A stretch of 64,000 bases of DNA from Streptomyces sp. WP-1 (GTDB taxonomy: Bacteria; Actinomycetota; Actinomycetes; Streptomycetales; Streptomycetaceae): the NCBI RefSeq assembly GCF_030450125.1, contig NZ_CP123923.1:3410001-3474000 (forward strand), given 5' to 3'. The translations under genes were made by a program, and so were the position numbers. The notes below the pieces were generated by a model that was given only the letters and a program-made list of their open reading frames with translations, was not told the origin of the DNA and did not search any database. Of this stretch, positions 1 through 10,517 are shown piece after piece (position 1 is the first letter of the stretch; the number at the start of each line of letters is the position of its first letter).

Positions 1-62
1 GACGCGGTGAGGACGGCGAGGACCGTCGCCGTCCCGATCCGACGGGTGCGCCGCTCAGAAAT
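1..62 (-). CDS. 5' end of a further cassette gene (partial, putative)
   Basis: Overlapping the end of the lipoprotein gene, a different minus-strand frame stays open to the window edge. It encodes an Arg-rich start followed by a hydrophobic run (RRTRRIGTATVLAVLTA), which looks like an exported-protein N-terminus. An AGGAGG lies six bases before an ATT codon at 62-60, so the start may be the rare codon ATT. No ATG or GTG in this frame sits near that ribosome binding site. Only about 20 codons are visible, so the product cannot be named. The alternative is chance reading past the lipoprotein stop. Confidence 0.35.
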   Translation of the reverse strand, partial: MSERRTRRIGTATVLAVLTA

Positions 63-585
63 GTTCGACCTCCTGGCCGTCCGGGACCTTGTAGCAGCCG
101 GAGACGACATGGAGGCTCAGCTTCGGCGGGTCGTTCTTGGCCATCTGGACGATGTTGACGCCGGCCTTCCGCTGATCGTTGTCGGCGGTCAGGTTGACGT
201 TCCTGTTCCTGCTGGTGTCCGGCCCGTACGTGACGATCTTCCAGCCGTGCCGGGGCAGCTCGGTCCTGAGCCGTTCCATCGCCACATCGAGGTCCTTCGC
301 CGACGCCGGGTAGAAGCTCCACCAGTGGAAGATCCGGAAGTAGGTCTTCGTGTCCTTGCCCGGACATTCGGCGACGAACGGATGACTGTCCGAGGTCTTC
401 CCCTTGACGCCGATCAGGTCGTAGATGCCGCTGGACAGCTTCACCATCGCGTCGGAGGCTTCACGCGAGGTGCTCGTACCGGCGGACGGAGTCGTGCCGG
501 AGTCTTTGTCGGTCATGCCGCATCCAGTGAGGGTGGTCATTACAAGGGGCAGGGCGAGCACACAGGCGCTCAGTCTGGTCTTCAC
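55..585 (-). CDS. Putative secreted lipoprotein
   Basis: This 176-residue protein has a short basic start, a hydrophobic segment and the lipobox LTGC at about residues 19-22, so it should be lipidated and anchored outside the membrane. The mature part begins with a Ser/Thr/Asp-rich linker, followed by a small domain with two Cys (AECPG and SGCYK) that could form a disulfide. I do not recognise the family. It follows the DUF1023 hydrolase gene by 25 bp, so the two are probably co-transcribed as part of a cassette whose products may act at the cell surface. Confidence 0.8.
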   Translation of the reverse strand: MKTRLSACVLALPLVMTTLTGCGMTDKDSGTTPSAGTSTSREASDAMVKLSSGIYDLIGVKGKTSDSHPFVAECPGKDTKTYFRIFHWWSFYPASAKDLDVAMERLRTELPRHGWKIVTYGPDTSRNRNVNLTADNDQRKAGVNIVQMAKNDPPKLSLHVVSGCYKVPDGQEVEHF

Positions 586-610
586 GTCGGCGAGCCTTAC
601 GTCGTCGTAG

Positions 611-2434
611 CTACTTCACATGCGCCCACTCGTTCGGCGGCGGCTTCAGCGCCACGTCGTCGCCCTTCCCGACGACGACCAGGGCCTGGTTCTTCAGGCT
701 CTGCGAGGGCCCGTGGGACGTCTCGTCCCAGTAGCCGCTGTGCCCTTCGGTGTCCGTGGTCATCTGGTTGGCGCCGAAGTGCGGATCACTGGGGATGATG
801 AAGCCGTCCCCGCCGTGCCCCCAGCGGCCGATGTCCGGGACCAGGTCTCCGTCGGCCTCCTCGTTCCACACATGCCCCTTGGGCACGTCCAGCTCGTCGG
901 CATCGGACACCTTGACCCCGGGACTGCCCGCGAAGACGAGGTCGTCGGCGCTGACATGCCCCTTCTGGGCCGCGGCGCCGACGAGCGTCGTCCCGTACGA
1001 GTGGGCGATGACCGTACGGTGCGGATCCGTGTCCCCGGTGTGGGAGGTGTCGAGCCCGGCGAGGAACGTGTCGAACGCCGGCGCCCCGTCGTACGCGTAG
1101 TGCTCGAACGGCGCGTCCTTCCAGACGCTGTCCGGCGCGTCGTAGCCGAGCCAGGTGATCGTGGAGACGGACTTCCCGTCGGCCTCGTCGCTGGCCGCGT
1201 GCCAGACCTTGGTCATCCGGTCGATGCCTCCGCCGATGTTCCCCAGCTCCGACCCTGTACCGGGCACATAGACCGCCTGGTGGTCCGCGGTGTCCGGGTT
1301 GCCGTTGGCGATGATGGCGCGGCCGTCCCCGTCCGTGCTGAATCCCAGCAGGTACGCCTCGGGCAGCCCGTTCACTCCCGTCGCGTCGAAACGTGTCTGG
1401 ATCGCGTCCATGCCATCGAGGGACTTGCGCGCGTTCTTCCGCGCCTCCTCCCAGTCCTTCCACTCCTGGCTCTCGACGCTGAGGCCCTTCGGCATGGACC
1501 CGGTGTACGGGTCGATATAGGGCTGATACCGCTCGGGCTCGGGGTGCTCCTTCAGCCAGGTGTCGTAATGCAGTCGAGCCTTCGCATGCGCCTCGTCGAG
1601 CACGGTGCGGTTGGCCTGGTCCCGTGCGGTGGCGGGAAGCCCGTCGAGCGCGCCGACCGAGTCGGGGCGCACGGCCAGGTAGTCCGATCGCTGCTCGTCG
1701 GTGAGGCCCTTCCACCAGGCGGCGTTGTCCTTCGGACTCTCGTTCTTGGGCGGCTGGGGCAGGGAGCCGAAATAGTCCTTGCCCGCGTCGCGTACCCCGT
1801 CCGTGTCCGACTTGACGTCGGTCCAGTCCTTGTCGGAGACCACCAGGTCGTCGTCGGCCTTCAGGGCACGCAGCTTCGGGGCCCACTTGGTGTCGGCCTC
1901 CGTGGCCTCTTTCAGGGCGTCGCCGACGCGGTCGGCGAAACCGACGGCCTTGCCGAAATTCGGGTTCGGATGCATATGGACGGCCTGGCGCTCCAGCGCG
2001 GCCGACGTCGGGTCCGTCGGACTGGTGCTCACCCGCACCGTGCCGCCCTCCGGCACCTTGCCGTCGACCTCCTCGCCCCCGGCCGGGAAGGTCACCGAGC
2101 CGTCCGCGCCGACCGTGCAGCCCGCCGCCCGGGCGTCCTCCAGCGCGGCCTCCAGTTTCCGCTTGGCCGCGGTCATGTCGAAGGCGAAGCCGTCCAGCGC
2201 GGCGCTCGCCAGGGCGCACTCGGCCTCGGCATAGCGGAAGTCCTTGGACAGCTCCTTCAGTTCGCGCAGGGCGGCCTTCGCGGTCTCGCCGGAGAGCTGG
2301 TTGCGGATCCCCGCGGAGATCCGGCTGTCCAACGCCTCCCCGGCCTTGCCCGCCATCTCGCTCGTGGCGCGGTAGCCGTCGGCGGCGTCCTGGTACTCGG
2401 ACGGCTTGAGGGCCTTCAACGCGGCAAGATCCAT
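611..2434 (-). CDS. DUF1023-type alpha/beta hydrolase with helical N-terminus
   Basis: The predicted protein has 607 residues. Roughly the first 200 are helical and Ala/Glu/Lys-rich, resembling WXG100/LXG-type secretion-associated domains. The C-terminal half carries the DUF1023 hydrolase fold with the nucleophile motif AHSYGT and a downstream catalytic-type His region (GHSGYW). The start is the ATG at 2434, seven bases after the stop of the preceding gene; an extended reading to 2521 would overlap that gene. DUF1023 proteins are predicted serine hydrolases with unproven substrates. Pairing with a small helical protein and a lipoprotein suggests an exported enzyme, possibly through a type VII route. 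That route is inference. Confidence 0.8.
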   Translation of the reverse strand: MDLAALKALKPSEYQDAADGYRATSEMAGKAGEALDSRISAGIRNQLSGETAKAALRELKELSKDFRYAEAECALASAALDGFAFDMTAAKRKLEAALEDARAAGCTVGADGSVTFPAGGEEVDGKVPEGGTVRVSTSPTDPTSAALERQAVHMHPNPNFGKAVGFADRVGDALKEATEADTKWAPKLRALKADDDLVVSDKDWTDVKSDTDGVRDAGKDYFGSLPQPPKNESPKDNAAWWKGLTDEQRSDYLAVRPDSVGALDGLPATARDQANRTVLDEAHAKARLHYDTWLKEHPEPERYQPYIDPYTGSMPKGLSVESQEWKDWEEARKNARKSLDGMDAIQTRFDATGVNGLPEAYLLGFSTDGDGRAIIANGNPDTADHQAVYVPGTGSELGNIGGGIDRMTKVWHAASDEADGKSVSTITWLGYDAPDSVWKDAPFEHYAYDGAPAFDTFLAGLDTSHTGDTDPHRTVIAHSYGTTLVGAAAQKGHVSADDLVFAGSPGVKVSDADELDVPKGHVWNEEADGDLVPDIGRWGHGGDGFIIPSDPHFGANQMTTDTEGHSGYWDETSHGPSQSLKNQALVVVGKGDDVALKPPPNEWAHVK

Positions 2435-2441
2435 GACCCGC

Positions 2442-2885
2442 TCACTCGCCCTTCGCCCGGCCGCCGACGGCCTCGGTGTCCTGGTACTCCGTCTTGATCT
2501 TCTGCAAGCCGTCCCGGACATCCCCGTCGGTCATCGACAGATCGCGCCCCGCGCGCTCCAGCAGACCGCCCAGCTTCCCGCAGCGGCCGCTCACCTCACC
2601 GACGTACTTCTTCCAGGAGTCGTAGAGCTCCTTCTGCGCCGCGGCCGACTCGCACCCGGCGCCGTCCCCCAGCCCCGACTGCCCGTGCTCCAGCTTCCCC
2701 AGCGCCGTGCTCACATCGGTCCGCAGCCCCGTGACGTCGCCGCCGGCGGCCGACCAGATCTTCCGGTCCGACTTCAGCGGGTCCCCGTCACCACCGGCGT
2801 CCGGCACGTGGTTCAGCCGCATCCGAGCGGGACCGGAACGTGTGGCGGCATCCGCCTTCAGCTGCTCCCATTCGGCCCAGGACAT
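2442..2885 (-). CDS. WXG100-like small helical protein
   Basis: This 147-residue protein begins MSWAEWEQLK and is predominantly helical. A Trp-containing motif (YDSWKKY) lies in the middle, and the spacing suits a two-helix hairpin such as those of ESX substrates and partners. The ATG at 2885 is preferred because GGAGG lies nine bases upstream; a start at 2906 would overlap that site. It is the first gene of the cassette with the hydrolase and lipoprotein. It may be a partner or chaperone of the hydrolase. Assignment rests on shape and context, not a confirmed family match. Confidence 0.65.
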   Translation of the reverse strand: MSWAEWEQLKADAATRSGPARMRLNHVPDAGGDGDPLKSDRKIWSAAGGDVTGLRTDVSTALGKLEHGQSGLGDGAGCESAAAQKELYDSWKKYVGEVSGRCGKLGGLLERAGRDLSMTDGDVRDGLQKIKTEYQDTEAVGGRAKGE

Positions 2886-3011
2886 GCCCGTGGTCCTCCC
2901 CCGCACCCCACCTTGTGAGCGGGGTATGAACTCCTTATGAGCCTCCTAAGTTAACAACGCGTCACTGACGCCACATCCGCCACGGGAACTAGGGCAGTTG
3001 AGTACCGGTAC

Positions 3012-3203
3012 TCATTGCGTCCGGGCCGAGTACGTGACGAACGCGGTCCAGGTGCCGGGGGCGACGGTGAGGCAGGGGCCCTCGGTGTTCTTGGAGTCGC
3101 GGATGTGGATGGTGGTGGGGGTGGGGGCGAACTCGACGCAGTCGTTGATATCGCTGCTGTCGCTGTAGCTGCTCTTGAACCAGTGGAGTTCGGCGGTGCT
3201 CAT
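3012..3203 (-). CDS. DUF397 protein (module 1)
   Basis: This 63-residue protein has the DUF397 signature: a start of LHWFKSSYSD, then DCVEFAP, then HIRDSKNTEGP and a closing WTAFV. Its ATG overlaps the stop of the upstream XRE gene as ATGA, so the two are translationally coupled. In Streptomyces, DUF397 proteins pair with XRE regulators of the WhiJ/AbaA type and are thought to modulate them. The mechanism is not visible here. Two more DUF397 genes occur at 28.6-29.0 kb. Confidence 0.9.
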   Translation of the reverse strand: MSTAELHWFKSSYSDSSDINDCVEFAPTPTTIHIRDSKNTEGPCLTVAPGTWTAFVTYSARTQ

Positions 3204-4045
3204 AGTCTCCCCAGAGCTTGCTCGATGAAGGACTGCGACTCCCTCGGCGGGAGGGCCTGCGCCCGGATCATGCCATAGCGCAGCTCAAGGATGCGGAGGT
3301 CTTTGGGGCCTGAGACCGGGCGGCCGTTGAACGCGCCGCTCGAACGTCCGATCGCCGTTCCGTCGGCGAACTTCAGCACCTGGATCACGCCTGTCGCTCC
3401 GGCGTGTTCCTCTCGGTTGGTCGGCATGACCTGAAGCGTGACATTCCTCAACTGCGATACCTCCAAGAGGTGTTCGAGCTGCCGACGCAACACCATTTTC
3501 CCACCGTAGGGACGTTCGAGTGTCACCTGTTCCTGGACGAAGCTGAGAACCGGGGCCGGATCCCGGTCGAAGACGGACTTGCGCCCAACTCGCGCCGCGA
3601 CACCCCGCTCGATCGCGTCCTTGGAGTAGGGGGGTTGCCACATCTCGAACAGCGCTCGCGCATACTCCGGCGTCTGCAACAGCCCGTGCAGGTTGTGGCT
3701 GCCGTACAGCAGCATCTCCACGGCACGCCCCTCCAGGTCCGCCAGCTCCCGGACCTTCTTCGGATACCGCGCCTTCCTCATGTCCTCCATGAAGGCCCGA
3801 AGATGCCCCTGCGCCTTCAGGAGCGTGTCTACCTTGTCGAGGAACTCCGGCCGAGGGATGCGCGCTCCCCGTTCGATCTTGCGGATCATGTCCTCGCCGT
3901 ACCCCATGGCCTCGGCCAACTCGGGTACGGTCACCCCGGCCGCTTCCCGGCATACTTTGAGCAGGCGCCCCACCGCTTGCACGATCGACTCGATCTCGTC
4001 GCCCGGCTCGACGTCCCAACCCGCCTCGTCCACACCCTCGCTCAC
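3200..4045 (-). CDS. XRE-family regulator, DUF5753 type (WhiJ-like, module 1)
   Basis: The 281-residue protein has a helix-turn-helix at about residues 25-85 (RLLKVCREAAGVTVPELAEA, then YGEDMIRKIERGARIP). A long C-terminal ligand- or partner-binding region of DUF5753 type follows, ending in a conserved LELRYGMIRAQAL segment. The family regulates development and antibiotic production in Streptomyces. It is coupled to the DUF397 gene and divergent from the HATPase gene at 4188. The 142-bp gap between them carries GAGACA repeats that could be its operator. A close paralogue lies at 28997-29872. Confidence 0.92.
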   Translation of the reverse strand: MSEGVDEAGWDVEPGDEIESIVQAVGRLLKVCREAAGVTVPELAEAMGYGEDMIRKIERGARIPRPEFLDKVDTLLKAQGHLRAFMEDMRKARYPKKVRELADLEGRAVEMLLYGSHNLHGLLQTPEYARALFEMWQPPYSKDAIERGVAARVGRKSVFDRDPAPVLSFVQEQVTLERPYGGKMVLRRQLEHLLEVSQLRNVTLQVMPTNREEHAGATGVIQVLKFADGTAIGRSSGAFNGRPVSGPKDLRILELRYGMIRAQALPPRESQSFIEQALGRL

Positions 4046-4090
4046 GGCTCCTCCTCCGGCGCGTGCTGGCTCGTACTCGTGACAACGCCC

Positions 4091-4125
4091 GAGACAGCCG
4101 AGACAGCCGAGACAAAGTCGAGACG
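4091..4125. promoter_or_regulatory. GAGACA repeat array, candidate XRE operator
   Basis: GAGACA occurs at 4091, 4100 and 4109 with a nine-base period, and GAGACG follows at 4120. The array sits in the divergent gap between the XRE gene and the HATPase gene. GACA elements recur at nearly the same spacing in the equivalent gap of the second module. Binding by the XRE protein is inferred. Confidence 0.45.
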
Positions 4126-4187
4126 GTCACCGTACGTACAGGCGCTATCGCTTACGTAGCGAACCACCCTCCGCCACGCTGAGTGAC

Positions 4188-4622
4188 GTGAATCAGGAAA
4201 CCGTCGCGGCTCCGGCCGAACTCCCCCGCCCCACCCGCCACTTCAGGCTGCTGCTGTCCCCCACCCCACGCGGCGCCCGGCTCGCCCGGCTGCTCTCCAC
4301 GGAGCAGCTGCGCAGCTGGGGAATCCTCTCGGACGCGGCCGCGCACGTGATCGCCGAGCTGGCCGCGAACGCGGCGACCCATGGCCGGGTGCCGGGCCGG
4401 AACTTCCAGCTCACGCTGGACGTCGTCGGCGACACGCTCCGTATCGAGGTGACCGACACCCGCCGCGAACGCCTGCCCGAGGCCCGACACCCCGGCGCGG
4501 AGGAGGAGTCGGGGCGCGGGCTGATCATCGTGGAGGCGCTGGCCGACCGCTGGGGCGTGTCCTCGGACACCGTGCCGCGCAAGACCGTGTGGGCGGAGAT
4601 CACCGTCCCGGCGGGTGACTGA
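4188..4622 (+). CDS. HATPase-domain protein, anti-sigma kinase-like (module 1)
   Basis: The 144-residue protein is one HATPase_c domain of the RsbW/SpoIIAB-like type. The N box is ELAANAATHG at about residues 62-71, the G1-type DTRRERLP follows at about 92-99, and ESGRGLIIVEALAD forms the G2 region. Such proteins are serine kinases or ATP-binding partners of regulators. In Streptomyces they are often encoded beside XRE/DUF397 pairs. The start is GTG at 4188. It is roughly two-thirds identical by eye to the HATPase at 30028-30453, and both begin with the same residues (MNQE). Its substrate is unknown. Confidence 0.88.
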   Translation: MNQETVAAPAELPRPTRHFRLLLSPTPRGARLARLLSTEQLRSWGILSDAAAHVIAELAANAATHGRVPGRNFQLTLDVVGDTLRIEVTDTRRERLPEARHPGAEEESGRGLIIVEALADRWGVSSDTVPRKTVWAEITVPAGD

Positions 4623-4635
4623 CTCGCCCGCGCCC

Positions 4636-5280
4636 TCAGACCCGCGGGCCCATCGGCGGCGGCCCCCACGCCGGTGGCATCGGCGGAGCCATGAGCCGGC
4701 GGCGGTGGCGGCCGCGGCGGATCGCGGTCACGACGCAGATGGCCGGGACCGCCAGGGCCGCCGTGAGGAAGCAGCCGACGGCCGCGAGGATGCCGACGGC
4801 CATGCCCCGCACCTGCGGCTTGTCGCCGAGGGCGAAGTCGGCGGCCGGGAGGTCCGAGGTGCAGACGACGGGGAAGTCGCCGGTGGTCTTCGGGGTGAAC
4901 TCGAAGACTCGTTCCCAGGAGCGGGCGCCGAGGGTGATGCGGAAGGTGCCGGGCGGCTGGGTCAGGGAGTCGGCGAGCGTACGCGGGACGCGGCAGTCGA
5001 CGTGGCCCGGCGCGGACCGGGAGACGTAGATCGCCCGGGTCCTGCCCCGCGTGAAGCTGAACGTGCGCTGCTCGCCGCCGGTGAACGTGTGCGCCGTGTC
5101 GACCGCGTGCACCGTGTCCTTGACCGCCAGCACGCCGAACGTGATGCCGGCGCCGGCCAGGACGAGGCCGAGCAGTGCCGCCACGACGTACCAGACGCGC
5201 CGGGGCCGCAGGGCCTTCGCAGGGGGCGGCGGGGCGCCGTGGCCGCCGTACGGTGCGCCCCAGGTATTGGGTATGGACAT
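4636..5280 (-). CDS. Membrane protein with extracytoplasmic domain
   Basis: This 214-residue protein has a Pro/Gly-rich N-terminus, a transmembrane helix near residues 30-52, a domain of about 100 residues containing two Cys (DCRVP and VVCTS), and a second helix near residues 160-185. A basic, Pro-rich tail ends in MGPRV. The loop between the helices is probably outside the cell. I took the ATG at 5280 because upstream in-frame sequence has no coding character; no clear ribosome binding site supports it. The gene converges on the HATPase gene. Function unknown. Confidence 0.75.
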   Translation of the reverse strand: MSIPNTWGAPYGGHGAPPPPAKALRPRRVWYVVAALLGLVLAGAGITFGVLAVKDTVHAVDTAHTFTGGEQRTFSFTRGRTRAIYVSRSAPGHVDCRVPRTLADSLTQPPGTFRITLGARSWERVFEFTPKTTGDFPVVCTSDLPAADFALGDKPQVRGMAVGILAAVGCFLTAALAVPAICVVTAIRRGRHRRRLMAPPMPPAWGPPPMGPRV

Positions 5281-5308
5281 GACGCCGCATCGTAGAGGAG
5301 GGGGACGG

Positions 5309-5885
5309 GTGGACACCCGGGAGAAAGCCGTGGCGGCGGCCGGGCGGTGGCTGCGGACGACGGCGTACCCGGAGCGCGCGGAGTCCGCCGTGATGCAGCC
5401 GGAGACGGCCGCGTGGCACCCGTACGCCTTGGCGGTCCGCTTCGGCTTCCGGGAACACCTGGACACCGGGGGCCCATCTGGCGATGCGGGCGGGGCAGGC
5501 GCCGCGGGCGGACGATCCCTGGGTGCGCGGCGCCGCCTGGCTGCGGGACGTCTACGGCGGCCTGGTCGAGCCGGCCGTGCCGCCGAACCGGGAACCGGTG
5601 TACGAGACGGGCGCCGCCTGGCCGCCGGCCTGCCGGGCAGTCCCCCAGCCAGGTTTCCCCGAGGAGCCCATGCTCGCGGCCTCGGTCGTCATGTCGAAGG
5701 ACGGCGGCACCCCTTCCACCTCTCCCCCGGCGCCCCGCTCGCCGACCTGGAGGCACCCGGCACGGCGGCCCGGCGCGCGGACGGGGGCGCTGGTCACGGG
5801 CGCAGGGTACGACGAAGAGGCCCGTACGACCGAAGTCGTACGGGCCTCTCCAAAGGTCAATCAGCGACCTTCAAGCAAGCGGAAC

Positions 5886-5893
<8 letters not shown>
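5309..5893 (+). pseudogene. Frame-disrupted conserved Streptomyces gene
   Basis: A coding-like protein can be read only by changing frame twice. From GTG 5309 one frame gives VDTREKAVAAAGRWLRTTAY and continues to FREHLDTG. At a run of five G near 5470 the reading must move by one base to continue as [20 protein letters not shown]. At a run of four C near 5712 it must move back to give [18 protein letters not shown]. The two shifts compensate: one extra G and one missing C. Both lie in homopolymers, so sequencing error is as likely as decay. The true 3' end is unclear; the last frame runs into the tuf terminator and stops at 5893. The protein family is not identified. Confidence 0.6.
5817..5848 (-). 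terminator. tuf terminator
   Basis: A perfect 14-bp stem (GAGGCCCGTACGAC and its complement) with a CGAA tetraloop lies about 40 bases beyond the tuf stop. It is symmetric, so it could also stop transcription from the disrupted gene on the other strand. Confidence 0.85.
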
Positions 5894-7079
<1,186 letters not shown>

Positions 7080-7157
7080 TGGGGTCCTCCTGTGGAGTGG
7101 TTCTGTACGCCTTACTTCATCGGCGCCAGGTGATCTTTGCTGGATAGCCCGGAACCC

Positions 7158-7191
7158 GGGGCATTCATCCTGGTATTCGGCTGAATGCCCC
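7158..7191 (-). other. Hairpin in the fusA-tuf intergenic region
   Basis: A perfect 10-bp stem (GGGGCATTCA and complement) with a 14-base loop lies between fusA and tuf. No U-run follows, so it is not a classical terminator. A TTGACT at 7204-7209 just upstream could be part of a tuf promoter, but I could not find a convincing -10 box. Confidence 0.5.
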
Positions 7192-7234
7192 TTGAGGCTC
7201 CGGAGTCAAGCCTAAAGCGTGCGAACGCGGTGCG

Positions 7235-9361
7235 TTACTCGCCCTTGGCCTTCGCGATGATCTCCTCGGCGACGTTCCGCGGAACCTCGGCGTAGGAGTC
7301 GAACTGCATCGAGTAGCTTGCGCGACCCGACGTCTTGCTGCGGAGGTCGCCGACGTAGCCGAACATCTCCGAGAGGGGCACGAGGCCCTTCACGACGCGG
7401 GCACCAGCCCGCTCCTCCATGGCCTGGATCTGGCCACGGCGGGAGTTGATGTCGCCGATGACCTCACCCATGTAGTCCTCGGGCGTGGTGACCTCGACGG
7501 CCATCATCGGCTCGAGGAGCACGGGCGAAGCCTTGCGCGCGGCCTCCTTGAAGGCCTGCGAGCCGGCGATCTTGAAGGCGAGCTCGGAGGAGTCGACCTC
7601 GTGGTAGGCACCGTCGTGGAGGATGACACGGACACCGGTCATCTCGTAGCCGGCCAGGATGCCGAACTGCATGGCCTCCTGCGCACCGGCGTCGACCGAA
7701 GGGATGTACTCCTTCGGGATACGGCCACCGGTGACCTTGTTCACGAACTCGTACGAGGTGTCGCCACCCTCGAGCGGCTCGATGCCGATCTGCACCTTCG
7801 CGAACTGACCGGTACCACCGGTCTGCTTCTTGTGGGTGTAGTCGACGCGCTCGACGGCCTTGCGGATCGTCTCGCGGTACGCCACCTGCGGCTTGCCGAC
7901 GTTGGCCTCGACCTTGAACTCACGGCGCATACGGTCGACCAGCACCTCGAGGTGCAGCTCGCCCATACCACCGATGATGGTCTGGCCGGTCTCCTCGTCC
8001 GAGTGGACCTGGAAGGACGGGTCCTCCTCGGCCAGGCGCTGGATCGCGACGCCGAGCTTCTCCTGGTCGCCCTTCGACTTGGGCTCGATGGCGACCTGGA
8101 TGACCGGCGCCGGGAAGTCCATGGACTCCAGGATGACCGGGTTCTTGTCGTCGGACAGCGTCTCACCGGTGGTGGTCTGCTTCAGGCCCATGACGGCGAC
8201 GATGTCACCGGCGCCCACCGACTCGATCTCCTCACGCTTGTTGGCGTGCATGCGGTAGATCTTGCCGATGCGCTCCTTCTTGCCCTTGACGGAGTTCAGC
8301 ACCGAAGAGCCGGACTCCAGGCGGCCCGAGTAAACCCGGACGAAGGTGAGCTTGCCGAGGTGCGGGTCGCTCATGATCTTGAACGCCAGCGCGGACAGCG
8401 GCTCGTCGTCGGACGGCCTGCGCTTGACGACGACCTCGGGGTCCTTGACGTCGTGGCCCTCGATGGCCTCGATGTCGACCGGCGAGGGCAGGTAGCGCAC
8501 GACCGCGTCGAGCAGGGGCTGGACGCCCTTGTTCTTGAACGCGGTGCCACAGAACACCGGGGTGACCGTGGTGCCCTCGCTCTTGCCGGACGCGATGGTG
8601 ATACGACGGATCGCGGCGTACAGCTGCTCCACGGAAGGCTCCTCGCCCTCCAGGTACAGCTCCATGATCTCTTCGTCGTTCTCGGCCACGGCCTCCAGCA
8701 GCTTGCCGCGGTACTCCTCGGCAGCCTCGGTGTGCGTGTCCGGGATGTCGACGACGTCGTACATCTCGCCCTTGGTGGCCTCGGCGGACCACACGAAGGC
8801 CTTCATCGTCACCAGGTCGACGACGCCCTTGAAGTCCGCCTCGGCACCGATCGGCAGCTGCATGACCAGCGGCTGGGCGCCCAGGCGGTCGACGATCATG
8901 TCGACACAGCGGTGGAACTCGGCACCGGTGCGGTCGAGCTTGTTGACGAAGCAGATACGCGGAACGCCGTAGCGGTCCGCCTGACGCCACACCGTCTCGG
9001 ACTGGGGCTCAACGCCGGCGACGCCGTCGAACACCGTCACGGCACCGTCGAGCACGCGCAGGGAGCGCTCCACCTCGACGGTGAAGTCGACGTGGCCCGG
9101 GGTGTCGATGATGTTGATGGTGTGGTCGACGTCTTCCAGCGGCCAGTGACAGGTGGTGGCAGCAGAGGTGATCGTGATGCCACGCTCCTGCTCCTGCTCC
9201 ATCCAGTCCATGGTGGCAGCGCCGTCGTGGACCTCACCGATCTTGTAGGACACACCGGTGTAGAACAGGATCCGCTCGGTGGTGGTCGTCTTGCCCGCGT
9301 CGATGTGGGCCATGATCCCGATGTTGCGGACCTTGGCCAGGTCAAGTGAAGTGGTAGCCAT
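7235..9361 (-). CDS. fusA: Elongation factor G
   Basis: EF-G is the GTPase that translocates tRNA and mRNA on the ribosome. The 708 residues begin [20 protein letters not shown], and the P loop AHIDAGKTT follows at about residues 18-26. DTPGHVDF and NKLDR are the remaining G motifs, and the switch region is RGITI. Domains II to V are complete, ending at [12 protein letters not shown]. It is the third gene of the str operon, with a 39-bp gap after rpsG. Nothing unusual was seen in it. Confidence 0.98.
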   Translation of the reverse strand: MATTSLDLAKVRNIGIMAHIDAGKTTTTERILFYTGVSYKIGEVHDGAATMDWMEQEQERGITITSAATTCHWPLEDVDHTINIIDTPGHVDFTVEVERSLRVLDGAVTVFDGVAGVEPQSETVWRQADRYGVPRICFVNKLDRTGAEFHRCVDMIVDRLGAQPLVMQLPIGAEADFKGVVDLVTMKAFVWSAEATKGEMYDVVDIPDTHTEAAEEYRGKLLEAVAENDEEIMELYLEGEEPSVEQLYAAIRRITIASGKSEGTTVTPVFCGTAFKNKGVQPLLDAVVRYLPSPVDIEAIEGHDVKDPEVVVKRRPSDDEPLSALAFKIMSDPHLGKLTFVRVYSGRLESGSSVLNSVKGKKERIGKIYRMHANKREEIESVGAGDIVAVMGLKQTTTGETLSDDKNPVILESMDFPAPVIQVAIEPKSKGDQEKLGVAIQRLAEEDPSFQVHSDEETGQTIIGGMGELHLEVLVDRMRREFKVEANVGKPQVAYRETIRKAVERVDYTHKKQTGGTGQFAKVQIGIEPLEGGDTSYEFVNKVTGGRIPKEYIPSVDAGAQEAMQFGILAGYEMTGVRVILHDGAYHEVDSSELAFKIAGSQAFKEAARKASPVLLEPMMAVEVTTPEDYMGEVIGDINSRRGQIQAMEERAGARVVKGLVPLSEMFGYVGDLRSKTSGRASYSMQFDSYAEVPRNVAEEIIAKAKGE

Positions 9362-9400
9362 AAGGCTTCAGTCTTCTCTCGGTCTCGATGTGGGTAGCGA

Positions 9401-9871
9401 CTACCAGCGGTAGTGCGCGAAGGCCTTGTTGGACTCGGCCATCTTGTGGGTGTCCTCGCGCTTCTTCACAGCGGCGCCGAGGCCGTTGGACGCGTCGAGA
9501 AGCTCGTTGAGCAGGCGCTCGGTCATGGTCTTCTCGCGACGGGCGCGGGAGTAGCCGACGAGCCAGCGCAGCGCGAGCGTGTTGGCACGACCGGGCTTGA
9601 CCTCGATCGGAACCTGGTACGTCGCACCACCGACACGGCGGGACTTGACCTCAAGGGTGGGCTTGATGTTCTCAAGCGCGCGCTTCAGCGTGATGATCGG
9701 GTCGTTGCCCGTCTTCTCACGCAGACCCTCCATGGCGCCGTACACGATGCGCTCGGCGGTGGAGCGCTTGCCGTTCAGCAGCACCTTGTTGATGAGGGAG
9801 GTCACCAGAGGAGAGCCGTACACCGGGTCGATGATGACCGGGCGCTTCGGGGCGGGGCCCTTACGAGGCAT
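9401..9871 (-). CDS. rpsG: 30S ribosomal protein S7
   Basis: S7 binds the 3' major domain of 16S rRNA and nucleates assembly of the small subunit head. The 156-residue sequence starts [20 protein letters not shown] and ends with the canonical [12 protein letters not shown]. It has the normal length and is separated by only two bases from rpsL upstream, so co-translation is likely. E. coli S7 is an autorepressor of its operon; no binding site was identified here. Confidence 0.98.
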   Translation of the reverse strand: MPRKGPAPKRPVIIDPVYGSPLVTSLINKVLLNGKRSTAERIVYGAMEGLREKTGNDPIITLKRALENIKPTLEVKSRRVGGATYQVPIEVKPGRANTLALRWLVGYSRARREKTMTERLLNELLDASNGLGAAVKKREDTHKMAESNKAFAHYRW

Positions 9872-9873
9872 TC

Positions 9874-10245
9874 TTACTTCTCCTTCTTGGCGCCGTAGCG
9901 GCTGCGGGCCTGCTTGCGGTTCTTGACACCCTGGGTGTCGAGGGAGCCGCGGATGATCTTGTAGCGGACACCCGGCAGGTCCTTCACACGGCCGCCGCGC
10001 ACGAGCACGATGGAGTGCTCCTGCAGGTTGTGGCCCTCACCCGGAATGTAAGCGGTGACCTCGATCCCACTGGTCAGACGCACACGCGCGACCTTACGCA
10101 GGGCCGAGTTCGGCTTCTTCGGGGTGGTCGTGAACACACGCGTGCAGACGCCACGACGCTGGGGCGAACCCTCGAGTGCGGGCGTCTTGTTCTTCTCGAC
10201 CTTGTCCTGCCGGCCCTTACGGACCAGCTGCTGGATCGTAGGCAC
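9874..10245 (-). CDS. rpsL: 30S ribosomal protein S12
   Basis: S12 lies at the decoding centre and controls accuracy. The 123-residue protein starts at GTG 10245 ([11 protein letters not shown]) with a GGAG site upstream. In-frame sequence further upstream is leader, not coding. The residues that mutate to streptomycin resistance are wild type: the lysines in [11 protein letters not shown] and in [10 protein letters not shown] are both present. It is the first gene of the rpsL-rpsG-fusA-tuf operon, about 190 bases downstream of a good vegetative promoter. Confidence 0.98.
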   Translation of the reverse strand: MPTIQQLVRKGRQDKVEKNKTPALEGSPQRRGVCTRVFTTTPKKPNSALRKVARVRLTSGIEVTAYIPGEGHNLQEHSIVLVRGGRVKDLPGVRYKIIRGSLDTQGVKNRKQARSRYGAKKEK

Positions 10246-10440
10246 TACTTCTCCGGTTTCTGTGTGCCGAATAGGTAAAGCTAACCTGGAACGCCTCCGA
10301 CCCACGCGGTCGGGTGTGTCGAATCCGCAAGGCTTCCCCCGCAAGGCGAGAAGGGCGCGAATCACGGTGGCCAGTTGTGGCTCGCCATACGGTTTCAAGG
10401 CACGCACAGCAGCCAGGGCACACCCCAGGCACAAGGTCTG

Positions 10441-10469
10441 AGGGTACCTAGCTCATTCGCTGCGGTCAA
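10441..10469 (-). promoter_or_regulatory. rpsL operon promoter (HrdB-like)
   Basis: On the minus strand TTGACC is followed after 17 bases by TACCCT, matching the -35 and -10 of the main vegetative sigma factor. Transcription should begin near 10434 and give a leader of about 190 bases before the rpsL GTG. Confidence 0.7.
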
Positions 10470-10517
10470 AACAAATGAAGCTGCCCCCGACACGCCGGGG
10501 CTTGACAAGCGTCACGT

